Part shown: positions 7,511 to 14,374 of the stretch, in pieces | Layout: each line of letters begins with the position of its first letter | Numbering within the stretch: position 1 is the first letter of the stretch | Origin: Ignavibacteriales bacterium | Lineage (GTDB): Bacteria; Bacteroidota; Ignavibacteria; UBA10030 | Length of the DNA: 14,374 bases | Direction of reading: 5' to 3' | Assembly: GCA_016207365.1 (NCBI GenBank) | Contig: JACQPU010000205.1 | Coordinates: forward strand, 1 to 14,374 | Notes under the pieces: generated by a model | Told to the model about the DNA's origin: nothing | The model's input: the letters and a program-made list of their open reading frames with translations, nothing else | Databases searched by the model: none | Position numbers and translations under genes: made by a program

Positions 7511-8362
7511 ATGACACATGCTCCGCCCATGATTGATTCCCACGCCCACTTGTTCTACGGGGATTTCAGGGCGGATTTCGAACAAATGCTGGAGCGTGCT
7601 CGGATGGTTGGTGTCAGAGCCATCGTCGTACCGGGCACCAATGTTCAAGCCAGCAGGGAAGCCGTCGATCTCAGCGCCCGGTATCCGTCGATTTTTGCAT
7701 GCGTTGGCATTCATCCTCATGAGGCCGGTGCTGCGTCTGACGCGGATGTTGAATCGATCCGGGACCTCACAGTTGCTCCCGGCGTTGTCGCTGTGGGAGA
7801 AATCGGTCTGGATTTTCATTACGATTTGTCACCGCGCACAAGGCAGCAAGAGATCTTTCACCGGCAGGTGTTGCTTGCGGTCGAGAAGGATCTCCCAATC
7901 GTCGTACATACCCGGGAGTCCATACCGGAAGCTCTTGACATCGTACGCTCCATTATTGGAGATCATCCTGACTGGCGTGTTGGACAGGCTGGAGAGAAAG
8001 TAGCCAAGAGGGGGAGGGGCGTGTTTCATTGTTTTACGGGATCCGCAGAACAGGCCCGCGAGTTGTTTTCAATGGGTTTTCTTGTGTCATATCCGGGCAT
8101 CGTGACATTCAAAAACTCCCCTGTCGTTCCCGTCATCCGGGAGATCGGCCTTGAGAACATTTTGATCGAGACAGATTCACCGTATCTTGCGCCTGTTCCG
8201 CATCGCGGAAAACGCAACGAACCATCCCACCTTCCGGTGATAGCGGGAAGAATTGCAGAAATCCTTGGAACGAGCCCAAGCGAGGTTGCACGGCGGACCT
8301 CGGAGAACGCCATACGCCTCTTTGCACTAAACGTCAATGTCGGAACAGCCCAGCATTTTTGA
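7511..8362 (+). CDS. tatD: TatD family metal-dependent deoxyribonuclease
   Basis: This is a TIM-barrel hydrolase of the TatD/YcfH type, a 3'-5' DNA exonuclease or D-amino-acyl-like hydrolase family acting in the cytoplasm. It has 283 residues from ATG 7511. Metal ligands are in their usual places: His11 and His13 (DSHAHL), Glu97 (GEIGLDFHYD), His133 (IVVHTRES), His173 (FHCFTGS) and Asp222 (ETDSPYLAP), followed by HRGKRNEP. Between the His133 and His173 motifs there is a charged stretch (about 149-170) somewhat longer than in E. coli TatD. ATG 7529 (MIDSHAHL) is an equally plausible start. The 3' end overlaps sdaAB by 26 nt, so it heads an operon. The paralogues TatD, YcfH and YjjV cannot be separated here, so the symbol is a family-level one. 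Confidence 0.9.
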   Translation: MTHAPPMIDSHAHLFYGDFRADFEQMLERARMVGVRAIVVPGTNVQASREAVDLSARYPSIFACVGIHPHEAGAASDADVESIRDLTVAPGVVAVGEIGLDFHYDLSPRTRQQEIFHRQVLLAVEKDLPIVVHTRESIPEALDIVRSIIGDHPDWRVGQAGEKVAKRGRGVFHCFTGSAEQARELFSMGFLVSYPGIVTFKNSPVVPVIREIGLENILIETDSPYLAPVPHRGKRNEPSHLPVIAGRIAEILGTSPSEVARRTSENAIRLFALNVNVGTAQHF

Positions 8363-9032
8363 TATTCTCGGCCCGATCATGATCGGCCCTTCGAGCTCCC
8401 ACACCGCAGGGGCGAGCCGGATCGGTTACATCGCCCGTCAGTTGCTGAACGACAAGCCGGCCCGCGCCGTCATCACACTGTACAATTCTTTTGCCAAGAC
8501 GCATAAGGGACACGGTACGGATCGGGCCGTTGTCGGAGGGATTCTGGGCTTTGGTCCCGACGACCCAAGGATCCGGCAATCCTTCGAACTTGCAAGGGAT
8601 GAAGGCCTGCAATGGGAATTCAAGTTTGTCGGTGACTCTGCAAGGTTTCACTCGAACACGGCGCGGGTCCGGTTAACAGGCGTAGGTGGTGGTAGCGTCG
8701 AAGTGGCGGGCGCATCGCTCGGCGGAGGAAGGATCAAGATTCAGGAAATCGAAGGGTTTCGTGTCGATTTCACAGCGACGACCCACACGCTCGTGGTGAT
8801 TGCTGACGATATACCGGGGAGCATTCGAAACATCAGTGGTGCGATTGCCGATCGCGGATCCAACATTGCAAACATGTACGTATCGCGGAGTGAGAAACTT
8901 GCGAACATGGTGATTGAGGTCGACCAGTCAATCGACAAAGAGACGCTGAAGAAGATCGAATCGTTCCCCTGGGTGAAATTTGTCCGGCGTGTTGAGCCGA
9001 TGATCGATGGTTCGTCGCGGTACGAAAAATAG
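8337..9032 (+). CDS. sdaAB: L-serine dehydratase, iron-sulfur-dependent, beta subunit
   Basis: This is the beta chain of the oxygen-sensitive [4Fe-4S] L-serine ammonia-lyase, which converts L-serine to pyruvate and ammonia. It has 231 residues. The N-terminal domain has the hallmark SIFDILGPIMIGPSSSHTAGA (6-26). The region around SFAKTHKGHGTDRAVVGG is likewise typical. The C-terminal ACT domain covers about 150-222 (LVVIADDIPGSIRNISGAI and a second strand-helix repeat), where family members sense amino acids. Many bacteria have one fused SdaA chain; here it is split, as in Bacillus. ATG 8337 lies inside the end of tatD and no better start exists downstream that keeps the motif. The alpha subunit follows after 15 nt. 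Confidence 0.95.
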   Translation: MSEQPSIFDILGPIMIGPSSSHTAGASRIGYIARQLLNDKPARAVITLYNSFAKTHKGHGTDRAVVGGILGFGPDDPRIRQSFELARDEGLQWEFKFVGDSARFHSNTARVRLTGVGGGSVEVAGASLGGGRIKIQEIEGFRVDFTATTHTLVVIADDIPGSIRNISGAIADRGSNIANMYVSRSEKLANMVIEVDQSIDKETLKKIESFPWVKFVRRVEPMIDGSSRYEK

Positions 9033-9033
9033 G

Positions 9034-9042
9034 AAGGAAGGA
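9034..9042 (+). promoter_or_regulatory. Strong Shine-Dalgarno site of sdaAA
   Basis: AAGGAAGGA lies between the sdaAB stop and the sdaAA ATG at 9048, with five bases of spacing. It is the clearest ribosome binding site in the window; most other genes here have weak ones or rely on overlap. Confidence 0.75.
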
Positions 9043-9047
9043 CTGAG

Positions 9048-9932
9048 ATGGAATTTGATTACCTGAGCGACATCGTGGCGTACTGCAAGCGGGAAGACAA
9101 AGATATGGCCCAGGCGATGGTGGACTATGAAATGCGGAATAAGGGGCTGACGCGCGAGCAGGTGTATGACGGATTGAAAAGGATTCTTCTTGTCATGGAG
9201 GAATCGGTTGATCAGGGCATGACGCAGCAGGTGATTACGCCGAGTGGAATGTTGAACAACTGGGCAAAGACCATCGCGGCGTCGACCGTAGAGACTCTGG
9301 GATCTGCATTGAAAATGGCCACGGCACGGGCAATAGCCGTGGGGGAAGTAAATGCCTGCATGGGCAAGATTGCCGCCGCTCCGACCGCGGGATCCGCGGG
9401 GATCCTCCCGGCAGTGTTGGTAACTATGATGGAAGAGCACGGCACAACGCGGGAGCGGCTCCTTGATGCGCTCCTCGTGACATCGGCGGTTGGCCTTGTC
9501 TTTGCCAAGAACTCGTCGTTTGCGGGTTCGGAAGCCGGATGTATGGGCGAAACCGGAAGCGCGGCAGCGATGGGCGCAGCGGCGATTACCTATCTCCTGG
9601 GTGGAACGGCGGAACAGATTCTCGAGGCCGTGGGATTCGCCCTCAAGGCCTCGATGGGCCTTGTCTGCGATCCGGTCGGCGGCCTTGTGGAAGAACCATG
9701 TACAACACGCAATGCTGTGGGCGTGGCGAACGCGTTTGTTTCCGCACAAATGGCTCTGGCTGGAATCAAAAGCCTTATCCCTGCGGATGAAGTCATTGCG
9801 GCGACGAAGGAAGTTGGCGATCTCATGTCACCGCGGCTCAAGGAGTCCGGGCAGGGCGGCCTTGCGAATACGAAAACAGGACGCGAGATCCAGAAACGTG
9901 TGTTTGAGTCGGTCCGGGCAAAGAACCGCTAA
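9048..9932 (+). CDS. sdaAA: L-serine dehydratase, iron-sulfur-dependent, alpha subunit
   Basis: This is the catalytic, cluster-carrying chain of 294 residues. Seen: MLNNWAKT near the N-terminus, CMGKIAAAPTAGSAGILPAV (104-123), GSEAGCMGETGSA (Cys165) and GLVCDPVGGLVEEPC (Cys207 and Cys218). The spacing of 42 and 11 residues between Cys165, Cys207 and Cys218 is what I recall for the three cluster ligands in characterised type 2 serine dehydratases. No C-terminal tail cysteine is present, as expected for the split alpha chain. It pairs with SdaAB immediately upstream to give the working enzyme, feeding serine into pyruvate. ATG 9048 is supported by a strong ribosome binding site. Confidence 0.95.
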   Translation: MEFDYLSDIVAYCKREDKDMAQAMVDYEMRNKGLTREQVYDGLKRILLVMEESVDQGMTQQVITPSGMLNNWAKTIAASTVETLGSALKMATARAIAVGEVNACMGKIAAAPTAGSAGILPAVLVTMMEEHGTTRERLLDALLVTSAVGLVFAKNSSFAGSEAGCMGETGSAAAMGAAAITYLLGGTAEQILEAVGFALKASMGLVCDPVGGLVEEPCTTRNAVGVANAFVSAQMALAGIKSLIPADEVIAATKEVGDLMSPRLKESGQGGLANTKTGREIQKRVFESVRAKNR

Positions 9933-9954
9933 AGCCACAGGGAAGATATCCAAA

Positions 9955-12084
9955 ATGACAACTCTCAGAACGCTTTCCGTACCTGTGGTTCTGATGCTCC
10001 TGATGGGCATCACGGAAGCGTCGTCGCAAAAACTGAGCCCGGATGAACGCGAAATCTTGTGGCATCAGGACCAACGCTCGTTGGCAGACAGCGTTCTTTA
10101 TCGGTATCTGAAACACAAGGACTCGAAGATCCGGGCGCGGACCCTTCTGACGTTCGCCAGCATCCAGGATACGGCTTCCATTCCGGCTATCGTTCCCCTT
10201 CTTTCCGATCGTTTCTCGGATGTCCGGGCCGCTGCTGCGTTCGCGTTGGGTCAGATCGGGTCCCCCTCGACTGAGAATGACCTTGCTGAGCGCCTCCGGC
10301 AGGAAACTCAAGGCAAGGTGATTCTCCGCCTGCTCGAATCGCTTGGAAAGAGCGGAAGTGTCAAAACATATGACGATGTCATTGCCTTCGGTCTTCCGAA
10401 AAAGCTGAGTGGCCTGAGGGCGGACCAATGCATGAGTCTTGCCCGGTATGCAATCCGCAACATCAAGTCGGAACGCGGGGTGTGGTTCTGTTTTGACGCG
10501 CTCGAGGAAACCGATCCCCAGATCCGCTGGACTGCGCTCTTTGCGCTCTGGCGGATCGCCCCGCGTGGAGCCATCGATGTGGAAGTTTCAAACCGGGAGG
10601 CGAAGCTTGCCGCGCTCGCAAGCGATCGCAGCGCAGATGTGCGAATGCATTTTGCAACCCTGCTCGGAAAACTACGCTCCCCAGAAGCAATGGAGTTGTT
10701 AAAGGCGATTCAGAAGAACGATGCGCGGAAGGGAAGAGGCAACTGGCGTGTGCAAGTGAACATTGTTCGGGCGTTAGCCGGCCACGCCGGACGGGACGAA
10801 TCTGCGATCGACGGTCTTCTCGAACTCCTTGATGTCGCCAACAACCATGTCAAGATGGCTGTGCTCACATCGGTGGCAGGCCTGTCGAGAGAAACGGTGC
10901 GCAAATATGCCGGCGGAGAAAAACTCCGCAAAAAGCTTCAGCAGCTTGCTGCCCCGTCGAAGCGCACGTCCGAACCTGTTCGCGGTGAAGCGCTCGTAAC
11001 GCTTGCGAAACACTATCCGGCCGATTTCACCTACGCGAACCTCCTCGCCGACCTGAAAGCCTCGAATCTCCTGCGTTCAAAAGCTATTGAAGCTGTGTGT
11101 CAGATTCCTTCCACCGCAAATCTCCTCATGGTTCTCGATAGGCTTGAGGATGATTCGACGCGAGTTGCCATGGCTGCGTGGGATTTCATCCGCCAGCTCC
11201 TCGCGCCCCGCAGCTTGCGTGTGTTCCGCAAGGACACCGTCACGTCGTCGCTGGGCACGACCTTGTTCAGGAAGGCAAAAGTGTCCCTCTTGCGCGAGGA
11301 CATTGCAATCACCAACCTTGTTGCCAACGCCCTGGGAGATTCATCAATCTATTCCCTGCTTCGTGAGGACAATGTGCACGAGCGGGCCCTCGAAGAACTG
11401 ATGCTTGCGTACGGCAAGCTCTTCTCGCCAAACGATGTCGAGGCCATGCAGGCTGTTTTGCAGACGTTAGGAAAAATCGGCGATGAACGCACCCTGCCAC
11501 TTCTCGAGCAGGCTGTGCTCGATCCCGACCGCACGGTGGGTCTGGCAGCCGCGACCGCTTTTGAGAAAATCACCGGCACGGACGTTTCTCACCAAGTAGT
11601 CCCTGCAACAAGGCCTCTGTATACAGACTACGATTGGAAGACCCTCGGGGCGATTCCCTTAAACCTGAAAGCCGAAATCAAGACCACACGAGGATCCCTT
11701 GTCGTCAGATTTCACAAAGAGGGGGCGCCGTTTACTGTGCTGAGTTTTTACAAACTGATCAGAAAGAAATTCTTCGACGGCTTGACTTTTCACCGCGTAG
11801 TTCCGAACTTTGTCGTTCAAGGGGGAGATCCACGCGGGGACGGATGGGGGGGACCAAACTATGCCCTTCGATCTGAGTTTCCACTTCTGAACTACGGAAG
11901 GGGACAGGTCGGAGTCGCCAGTGCAGGGAAGGACACGGAGGGATGCCAATTCTTCATTACACACTCCCCACAACCCCATCTTGATGGGCGCTATACCCAC
12001 TTCGCCAGCGTTGAATCGGGTCTGGATATTGTCGATTTGATCCAGCCCGGCGACGTAATCCTGAGTATCAGGATCAAACGTTAA
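9955..12084 (+). CDS. Secreted HEAT-repeat protein fused to a cyclophilin-type peptidyl-prolyl isomerase
   Basis: The protein has 709 residues. An N-terminal signal peptide (about 1-24, ending ASSQ) suggests periplasmic or outer-membrane location. Residues about 45-560 hold helical HEAT-like repeats, for example DTASIPAIVPLLSDRF then DVRAAAAFALGQIG (about 72-102), and ERTLPLLEQAVLD with AAATAFEKITG near 540. Residues 569-709 are a cyclophilin domain: FHRVVPNFVVQGGDP with catalytic-type Arg614, GQVGVASAG, GCQFFITHSPQPHLDGRYTHFA. The active-site Trp of human cyclophilin A is His here, a common bacterial change. ATG 9955 is chosen because AGGGAAG sits at 9939-9945 and the signal peptide starts there; the frame is open further upstream to 9490 but that part overlaps sdaAA. 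It folds extracytoplasmic proteins, probably holding clients on the repeat scaffold; the client is unknown. Confidence 0.9.
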   Translation: MTTLRTLSVPVVLMLLMGITEASSQKLSPDEREILWHQDQRSLADSVLYRYLKHKDSKIRARTLLTFASIQDTASIPAIVPLLSDRFSDVRAAAAFALGQIGSPSTENDLAERLRQETQGKVILRLLESLGKSGSVKTYDDVIAFGLPKKLSGLRADQCMSLARYAIRNIKSERGVWFCFDALEETDPQIRWTALFALWRIAPRGAIDVEVSNREAKLAALASDRSADVRMHFATLLGKLRSPEAMELLKAIQKNDARKGRGNWRVQVNIVRALAGHAGRDESAIDGLLELLDVANNHVKMAVLTSVAGLSRETVRKYAGGEKLRKKLQQLAAPSKRTSEPVRGEALVTLAKHYPADFTYANLLADLKASNLLRSKAIEAVCQIPSTANLLMVLDRLEDDSTRVAMAAWDFIRQLLAPRSLRVFRKDTVTSSLGTTLFRKAKVSLLREDIAITNLVANALGDSSIYSLLREDNVHERALEELMLAYGKLFSPNDVEAMQAVLQTLGKIGDERTLPLLEQAVLDPDRTVGLAAATAFEKITGTDVSHQVVPATRPLYTDYDWKTLGAIPLNLKAEIKTTRGSLVVRFHKEGAPFTVLSFYKLIRKKFFDGLTFHRVVPNFVVQGGDPRGDGWGGPNYALRSEFPLLNYGRGQVGVASAGKDTEGCQFFITHSPQPHLDGRYTHFASVESGLDIVDLIQPGDVILSIRIKR

Positions 12085-12109
12085 TCACCGGAGACTGAAT
12101 TCCTGATAC
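12058..12109. terminator. Three-arm inverted repeat across the abutting stop codons of the HEAT/cyclophilin and PorD-like genes
   Basis: ATCCTGA (12058-12064) and TCAGGAT (12068-12074) form a perfect 7-bp hairpin with a 3-nt loop. GTATCAGGA (12065-12073) can instead pair with TCCTGATAC (12101-12109), 9 bp perfect, across the junction of the stops at 12082-12087. The two pairings exclude each other. No T-tract follows, so function as a terminator or mRNA 3'-end structure is only a suggestion. Confidence 0.35.
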
Positions 12110-12999
12110 GTGGTTTGATGGTTGGGATCGGCAGCGGTAAGCCTCCCGTACACGGATCGGTCCGGATACCTCAGAAACGATTCGGCGATCTCCTGAAATT
12201 TCGTGTCGAAAAAGGCCTTAAAGAGAACGCTGCGCGGGTTCTGCCTTTGCCGGAGGTCCGCAATCGATTCAATTGCCTGGAGCATTGCATCAAGGCCCTT
12301 CACAGGCTCGGTTGAGAGAAGATCCATGCCTTCAAAGTGATACTTGTGAAAGGCAAACCTGAACGGCTGATACTTCAGATTGGTCAACTCGTCCACAAGG
12401 GAAAATCGGCTGTAAGTGACTGACTGGGTTTGCCATTCCCGCCCAAACGGCGTGCCGGCGGCCTGGTTGCAAATGTTAAGGGCCTTCTGGAAATACGGGG
12501 ACCCGGAGAGTTCCACATAGGACTCGAGATCAAAGCCAAGAATGACGTACGCGTAGAAGTCCAGAAAATCCGCCAGGGGGTCGAATTGGAACTCATCGTG
12601 ATACAGGGGCCTGTTGGGAGTGAACTCAAATTCCCACCGTTCATCTAAAAGCCGAAGGATGATCGTTTCCCTGTCTGTCCTTTCGTTGCCGTGATACACA
12701 GGCCTGCTGCTGCCGATGAATACCTGAGCCGAGTAGCGGTTGTCGGAACTTGCGCTGAGAAAGAAAATATTCATTGAGCACTGAATTCGCTCGCCGCCGA
12801 AATCTTCGTTTGTCCAGCGATGAGAATTCAAATAATCCTCGACAAGAGTCTCAAAGTCTCTCAGGTAGTCACGTGCCGAGGAGGGGATCTTCTCGACATT
12901 GATCGTGACATTACAGTTCAGTTCCTGGGCAAGGAGCGCGGGGGAGGAGATGAAAAGAGCCGGAAGGCACCACGTCAGTGATCTGAGGAAAATCTTCAT
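12085..12999 (-). CDS. DUF4835 / PorD-like secreted protein
   Basis: The protein has 304 residues from ATG 12999. A signal peptide (about 1-24, ending ALLAQ) is followed by ELNCNVTINVEKIP, a helix, and a series of strands (IQCSMNIFFLS, YSAQVFIGSSRPVY), then DRETIILRLLDERWEFEF and the FQFDPLADFLDFYAYVILGFDLESY stretch. This matches the Bacteroidota family DUF4835 (PF16119 by memory), which some annotation pipelines name type IX secretion protein PorD; I do not know of a settled biochemical role. Length is typical. The frame is open to 13050, but ATG 12999 gives the signal peptide and sits just behind a good promoter. The stop codon directly abuts that of the HEAT/cyclophilin gene. It is divergent from the PorV/PorQ-like gene. 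Confidence 0.82.
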   Translation of the reverse strand: MKIFLRSLTWCLPALFISSPALLAQELNCNVTINVEKIPSSARDYLRDFETLVEDYLNSHRWTNEDFGGERIQCSMNIFFLSASSDNRYSAQVFIGSSRPVYHGNERTDRETIILRLLDERWEFEFTPNRPLYHDEFQFDPLADFLDFYAYVILGFDLESYVELSGSPYFQKALNICNQAAGTPFGREWQTQSVTYSRFSLVDELTNLKYQPFRFAFHKYHFEGMDLLSTEPVKGLDAMLQAIESIADLRQRQNPRSVLFKAFFDTKFQEIAESFLRYPDRSVYGRLTAADPNHQTTYQEFSLR

Positions 13000-13004
13000 G
13001 AACC

Positions 13005-13033
13005 AATATAGACAAAATCCATAGGGGCGGCAA
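13005..13033 (-). promoter_or_regulatory. Candidate promoter of the PorD-like gene, nearly leaderless
   Basis: On the minus strand TTGCCG (13033-13028), a 17-bp spacer and TATATT (13010-13005), then GG, lie immediately before the ATG at 12999. Only five bases separate the -10 element from the start codon, so the mRNA may begin at or next to it. The divergent gene starts only 43 nt away, and its own promoter is not obvious. Confidence 0.5.
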
Positions 13034-13042
13034 GGGGGAATC

Positions 13043-13858
13043 ATGAGCATGATGTGGAGTAGGGGGGTGCTTCTCTGCGTGCTTCCGTTTTCTGTCGTGA
13101 TCTCTGGAGAGCCGTGGAGCGCGCGCCAGCAGGGACTCGCTGGCCTGAGCGTGTCCCTGCCCTCCGCTCACGGAAATCTTATCCGCAATCCCGCGGGTAT
13201 CGCTTCCATCCGCTCGTTCACTGTTCACCCGTCTTTTAGTCCTGGTTTCTACAACCTTCCTGAACTCAGATCGACATCCCTGATTCTGATCTTGCCGCTA
13301 ACGCCGGCCACAATCGGTACAGGGGTGCGCAGGTTCGGTTTTGACCTCTACAGGGAGACATCCTTTGTGGCAGGTGTGGGAATTCAACTTCACGAATCTC
13401 TTGCAGGCGGAATTGCGCTTGAAGCAAAGGATATTGTCATAAAAGGATATGGTTCGCAGGTTGTGCCGCTGGTAACTGTCGGCGTCCAAGCGGGCGTTTC
13501 GGATAGAATCCTGGTTGGCGGACGGATCGAGAATATTCTGGGAGCCGTGCTCGGGAAAGGCCGGGAACGAATACCGCGGAGTGCGGCGGTTGGCGTAAGC
13601 GCAGCTCTTGGGGGCGGGTTTCTCTTTGCAGCCGAGCTTGAGAACGATACGAGGGATCCCGCAATTATGCGATGGGGATGTGAAATCCGTCCCGTGGATG
13701 CCGTTTGCCTGAGGGCGGCTCTTGCGACGGATCCCGATCGATGGGCTGCGGGCGGGACGATCTCGATCGGATATGCGGAGTTCAGCTATGGCGGTACGTT
13801 TCATCCGATTCTCGGATGGACGCATGTTCTGGAACTGGGCGTCAGAGTGGAACCGTGA
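13043..13858 (+). CDS. Putative PorV/PorQ-like outer-membrane beta-barrel protein
   Basis: The protein has 271 residues from ATG 13043 (268 from ATG 13052, which begins a cleaner signal peptide: MWSRGVLLCVLPFSVVIS). After the signal comes ARQQGLAGLSVSLPSAHGNLIRNPAGIAS, with the NPAG motif near the N-terminus typical of the PorV/PorQ and FadL-related barrels of Bacteroidota. The rest is a series of amphipathic strands, for example SFVAGVGIQLHESLAGGIAL, VTVGVQAGVSDRILVGGRI and AAVGVSAALGGGFLFAAEL, ending in LELGVRVEP. A G-rich site (13034-13038) precedes the start. The stop overlaps the GTG of the helix-hairpin-helix gene by 4 nt. An assignment to PorV or PorQ itself is not justified; an unrelated small porin is possible. 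Confidence 0.62.
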   Translation: MSMMWSRGVLLCVLPFSVVISGEPWSARQQGLAGLSVSLPSAHGNLIRNPAGIASIRSFTVHPSFSPGFYNLPELRSTSLILILPLTPATIGTGVRRFGFDLYRETSFVAGVGIQLHESLAGGIALEAKDIVIKGYGSQVVPLVTVGVQAGVSDRILVGGRIENILGAVLGKGRERIPRSAAVGVSAALGGGFLFAAELENDTRDPAIMRWGCEIRPVDAVCLRAALATDPDRWAAGGTISIGYAEFSYGGTFHPILGWTHVLELGVRVEP

Positions 13859-14374
13859 GGATCTTCGTTCTGACATGCGCGGTCGTTTCGTTTGTGTCGG
13901 CGCAGCAGCCTGTCCCGGATACGCTGTCCGGGCTTCATGAAATGTTGGAAAATCTCTCAGACCTTGATCCTTCGGACGAAGCGATTCCGGATCAGGCGGA
14001 GGAATTTCTTGATCTTCACGAAAACCCCATTGACCTCAACAGGGCAGGGTTCCGTGAGCTTCAGAGGATTCCGGCGATTACCCCATTGCTGGCATACAGG
14101 ATCATTGCGTTCAGAAAACAAACGCACTTCGAGTCTGCGGCGGAGCTGTTGACAATCGAAGGAGTATCATCAGATGTGTATGATCGGATTGTTCCATTTG
14201 TGATTGTAAAGCCTCGACCCGGCAAAAGGACATTTCTTAACTTGCGCTCGAGGATCAGGAAGAATCTTCAGCAAAGGAAAGGGATTCAAAACTCCGCATA
14301 CGCGGGAAGCGGAGAAAACATCCTTTATCGTATCCATGGAAGAACGTATCTCTCCGAGACCGTAAGTGTAGAAG
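13855..14374 (+). CDS. Secreted ComEA-like helix-hairpin-helix protein, probably with a C-terminal barrel (3' end outside window)
   Basis: The reading frame is open from GTG 13855 to the window end: 173 codons, no stop. It begins MRIFVLTCAVVSFVSAQQ, a short signal peptide. An acidic stretch (about 25-55) is followed by a ComEA-type helix-hairpin-helix domain at 57-118: NPIDLNRAGFRELQRIP, LLAYRIIAFRK, FESAAELLTIEGVSSDVYDRIVPFV. In ComEA this fold binds double-stranded DNA without sequence preference. After it comes a basic, strand-like region (TFLNLRSRIRKNLQQRKG, then SGENILYRIHGRTYLSE), as I recall for long Bacteroidota proteins in which the domain precedes an outer-membrane barrel. The GTG overlaps the TGA of the PorV/PorQ-like gene, implying coupled translation. 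DNA uptake is a possibility, not shown; ordinary competence genes are absent here. Confidence 0.8.
   Translation, partial: MRIFVLTCAVVSFVSAQQPVPDTLSGLHEMLENLSDLDPSDEAIPDQAEEFLDLHENPIDLNRAGFRELQRIPAITPLLAYRIIAFRKQTHFESAAELLTIEGVSSDVYDRIVPFVIVKPRPGKRTFLNLRSRIRKNLQQRKGIQNSAYAGSGENILYRIHGRTYLSETVSVE

Noticed and set aside
9319..9342. 7-bp inverted repeat CCACGGC/GCCGTGG
   Set aside because: It is in the middle of sdaAA just before the conserved cysteine region; likely a result of codon use.
8928..9749. 273-codon minus-strand frame antisense to sdaAA
   Set aside because: It is rich in His, Arg and Cys, has no family motif, and is opposite a certain gene.
9490..9954. Open 155-codon extension of the HEAT/cyclophilin frame upstream of 9955
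   Set aside because: It overlaps most of sdaAA in another frame, gives an Arg-rich composition typical of shadow frames, and would hide the signal peptide. ATG 9955 has a ribosome binding site.
13000..13050. 17-residue N-terminal extension of the PorD-like protein to 13050
   Set aside because: It overlaps the candidate promoter and the divergent gene start, and spoils the signal peptide at ATG 12999.

Overview
The window is dense chromosomal sequence of moderate to slightly high G+C. It has thirteen protein genes, almost no intergenic space, and no tRNA, rRNA, CRISPR array, insertion sequence or phage gene that I can see. The gene types point to the Bacteroidota/Chlorobi side of the tree, perhaps an Ignavibacteria-like lineage. 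These include a TonB-dependent receptor with an N-terminal carboxypeptidase-regulatory-like domain, a DUF4835/PorD-type protein, a PorV/PorQ-like small barrel, and a secreted helix-hairpin-helix protein that seems to run into an outer-membrane barrel. Menaquinone is made by the futalosine route. The taxonomic placement is inference.

Layout. (1) 47-1972, plus strand: a TIR-like nucleotide-binding protein, then mqnC. (2) 1976-4536, minus strand: an operon transcribed ubiE/menG, then mqnD, then an amidohydrolase-fold protein. It converges on mqnC with a 3-nt gap. (3) 4537-4690: a divergent promoter region. (4) 4691-7413, plus: a small lipoprotein overlapping a TonB-dependent receptor by 4 nt. 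(5) 7511-12084, plus: tatD, sdaAB, sdaAA (two-subunit iron-sulfur L-serine dehydratase) and a secreted HEAT-repeat/cyclophilin fusion. (6) 12085-12999, minus: a PorD-like protein whose stop codon abuts the stop of the HEAT/cyclophilin gene. (7) 13043-end, plus: a PorV/PorQ-like barrel overlapping by 4 nt a GTG-started helix-hairpin-helix protein that is cut by the window edge.

How the genes work together. MqnC, MqnD and UbiE cover futalosine-ring cyclisation, release of 1,4-dihydroxy-6-naphthoate, and the last methylation of menaquinone. MqnA, MqnB/MqnE, the prenyltransferase and the usual decarboxylase are not here. SdaAB and SdaAA form one enzyme that turns L-serine into pyruvate and ammonia. 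The lipoprotein/TonB pair and the PorD-PorV-helix-hairpin-helix group are cell-envelope functions.

The most interesting points are the amidohydrolase in the menaquinone operon, which seems to have lost two of its usual metal-binding histidines; the TIR-like gene upstream of mqnC; a recurring promoter pattern (TTGnnn, 17 bp, TA..TT) before four transcription units; and gene borders so tight that convergent mRNAs must overlap. No complete, clearly new defence or mobile system is visible. Positions 1-46 hold no gene I can support.
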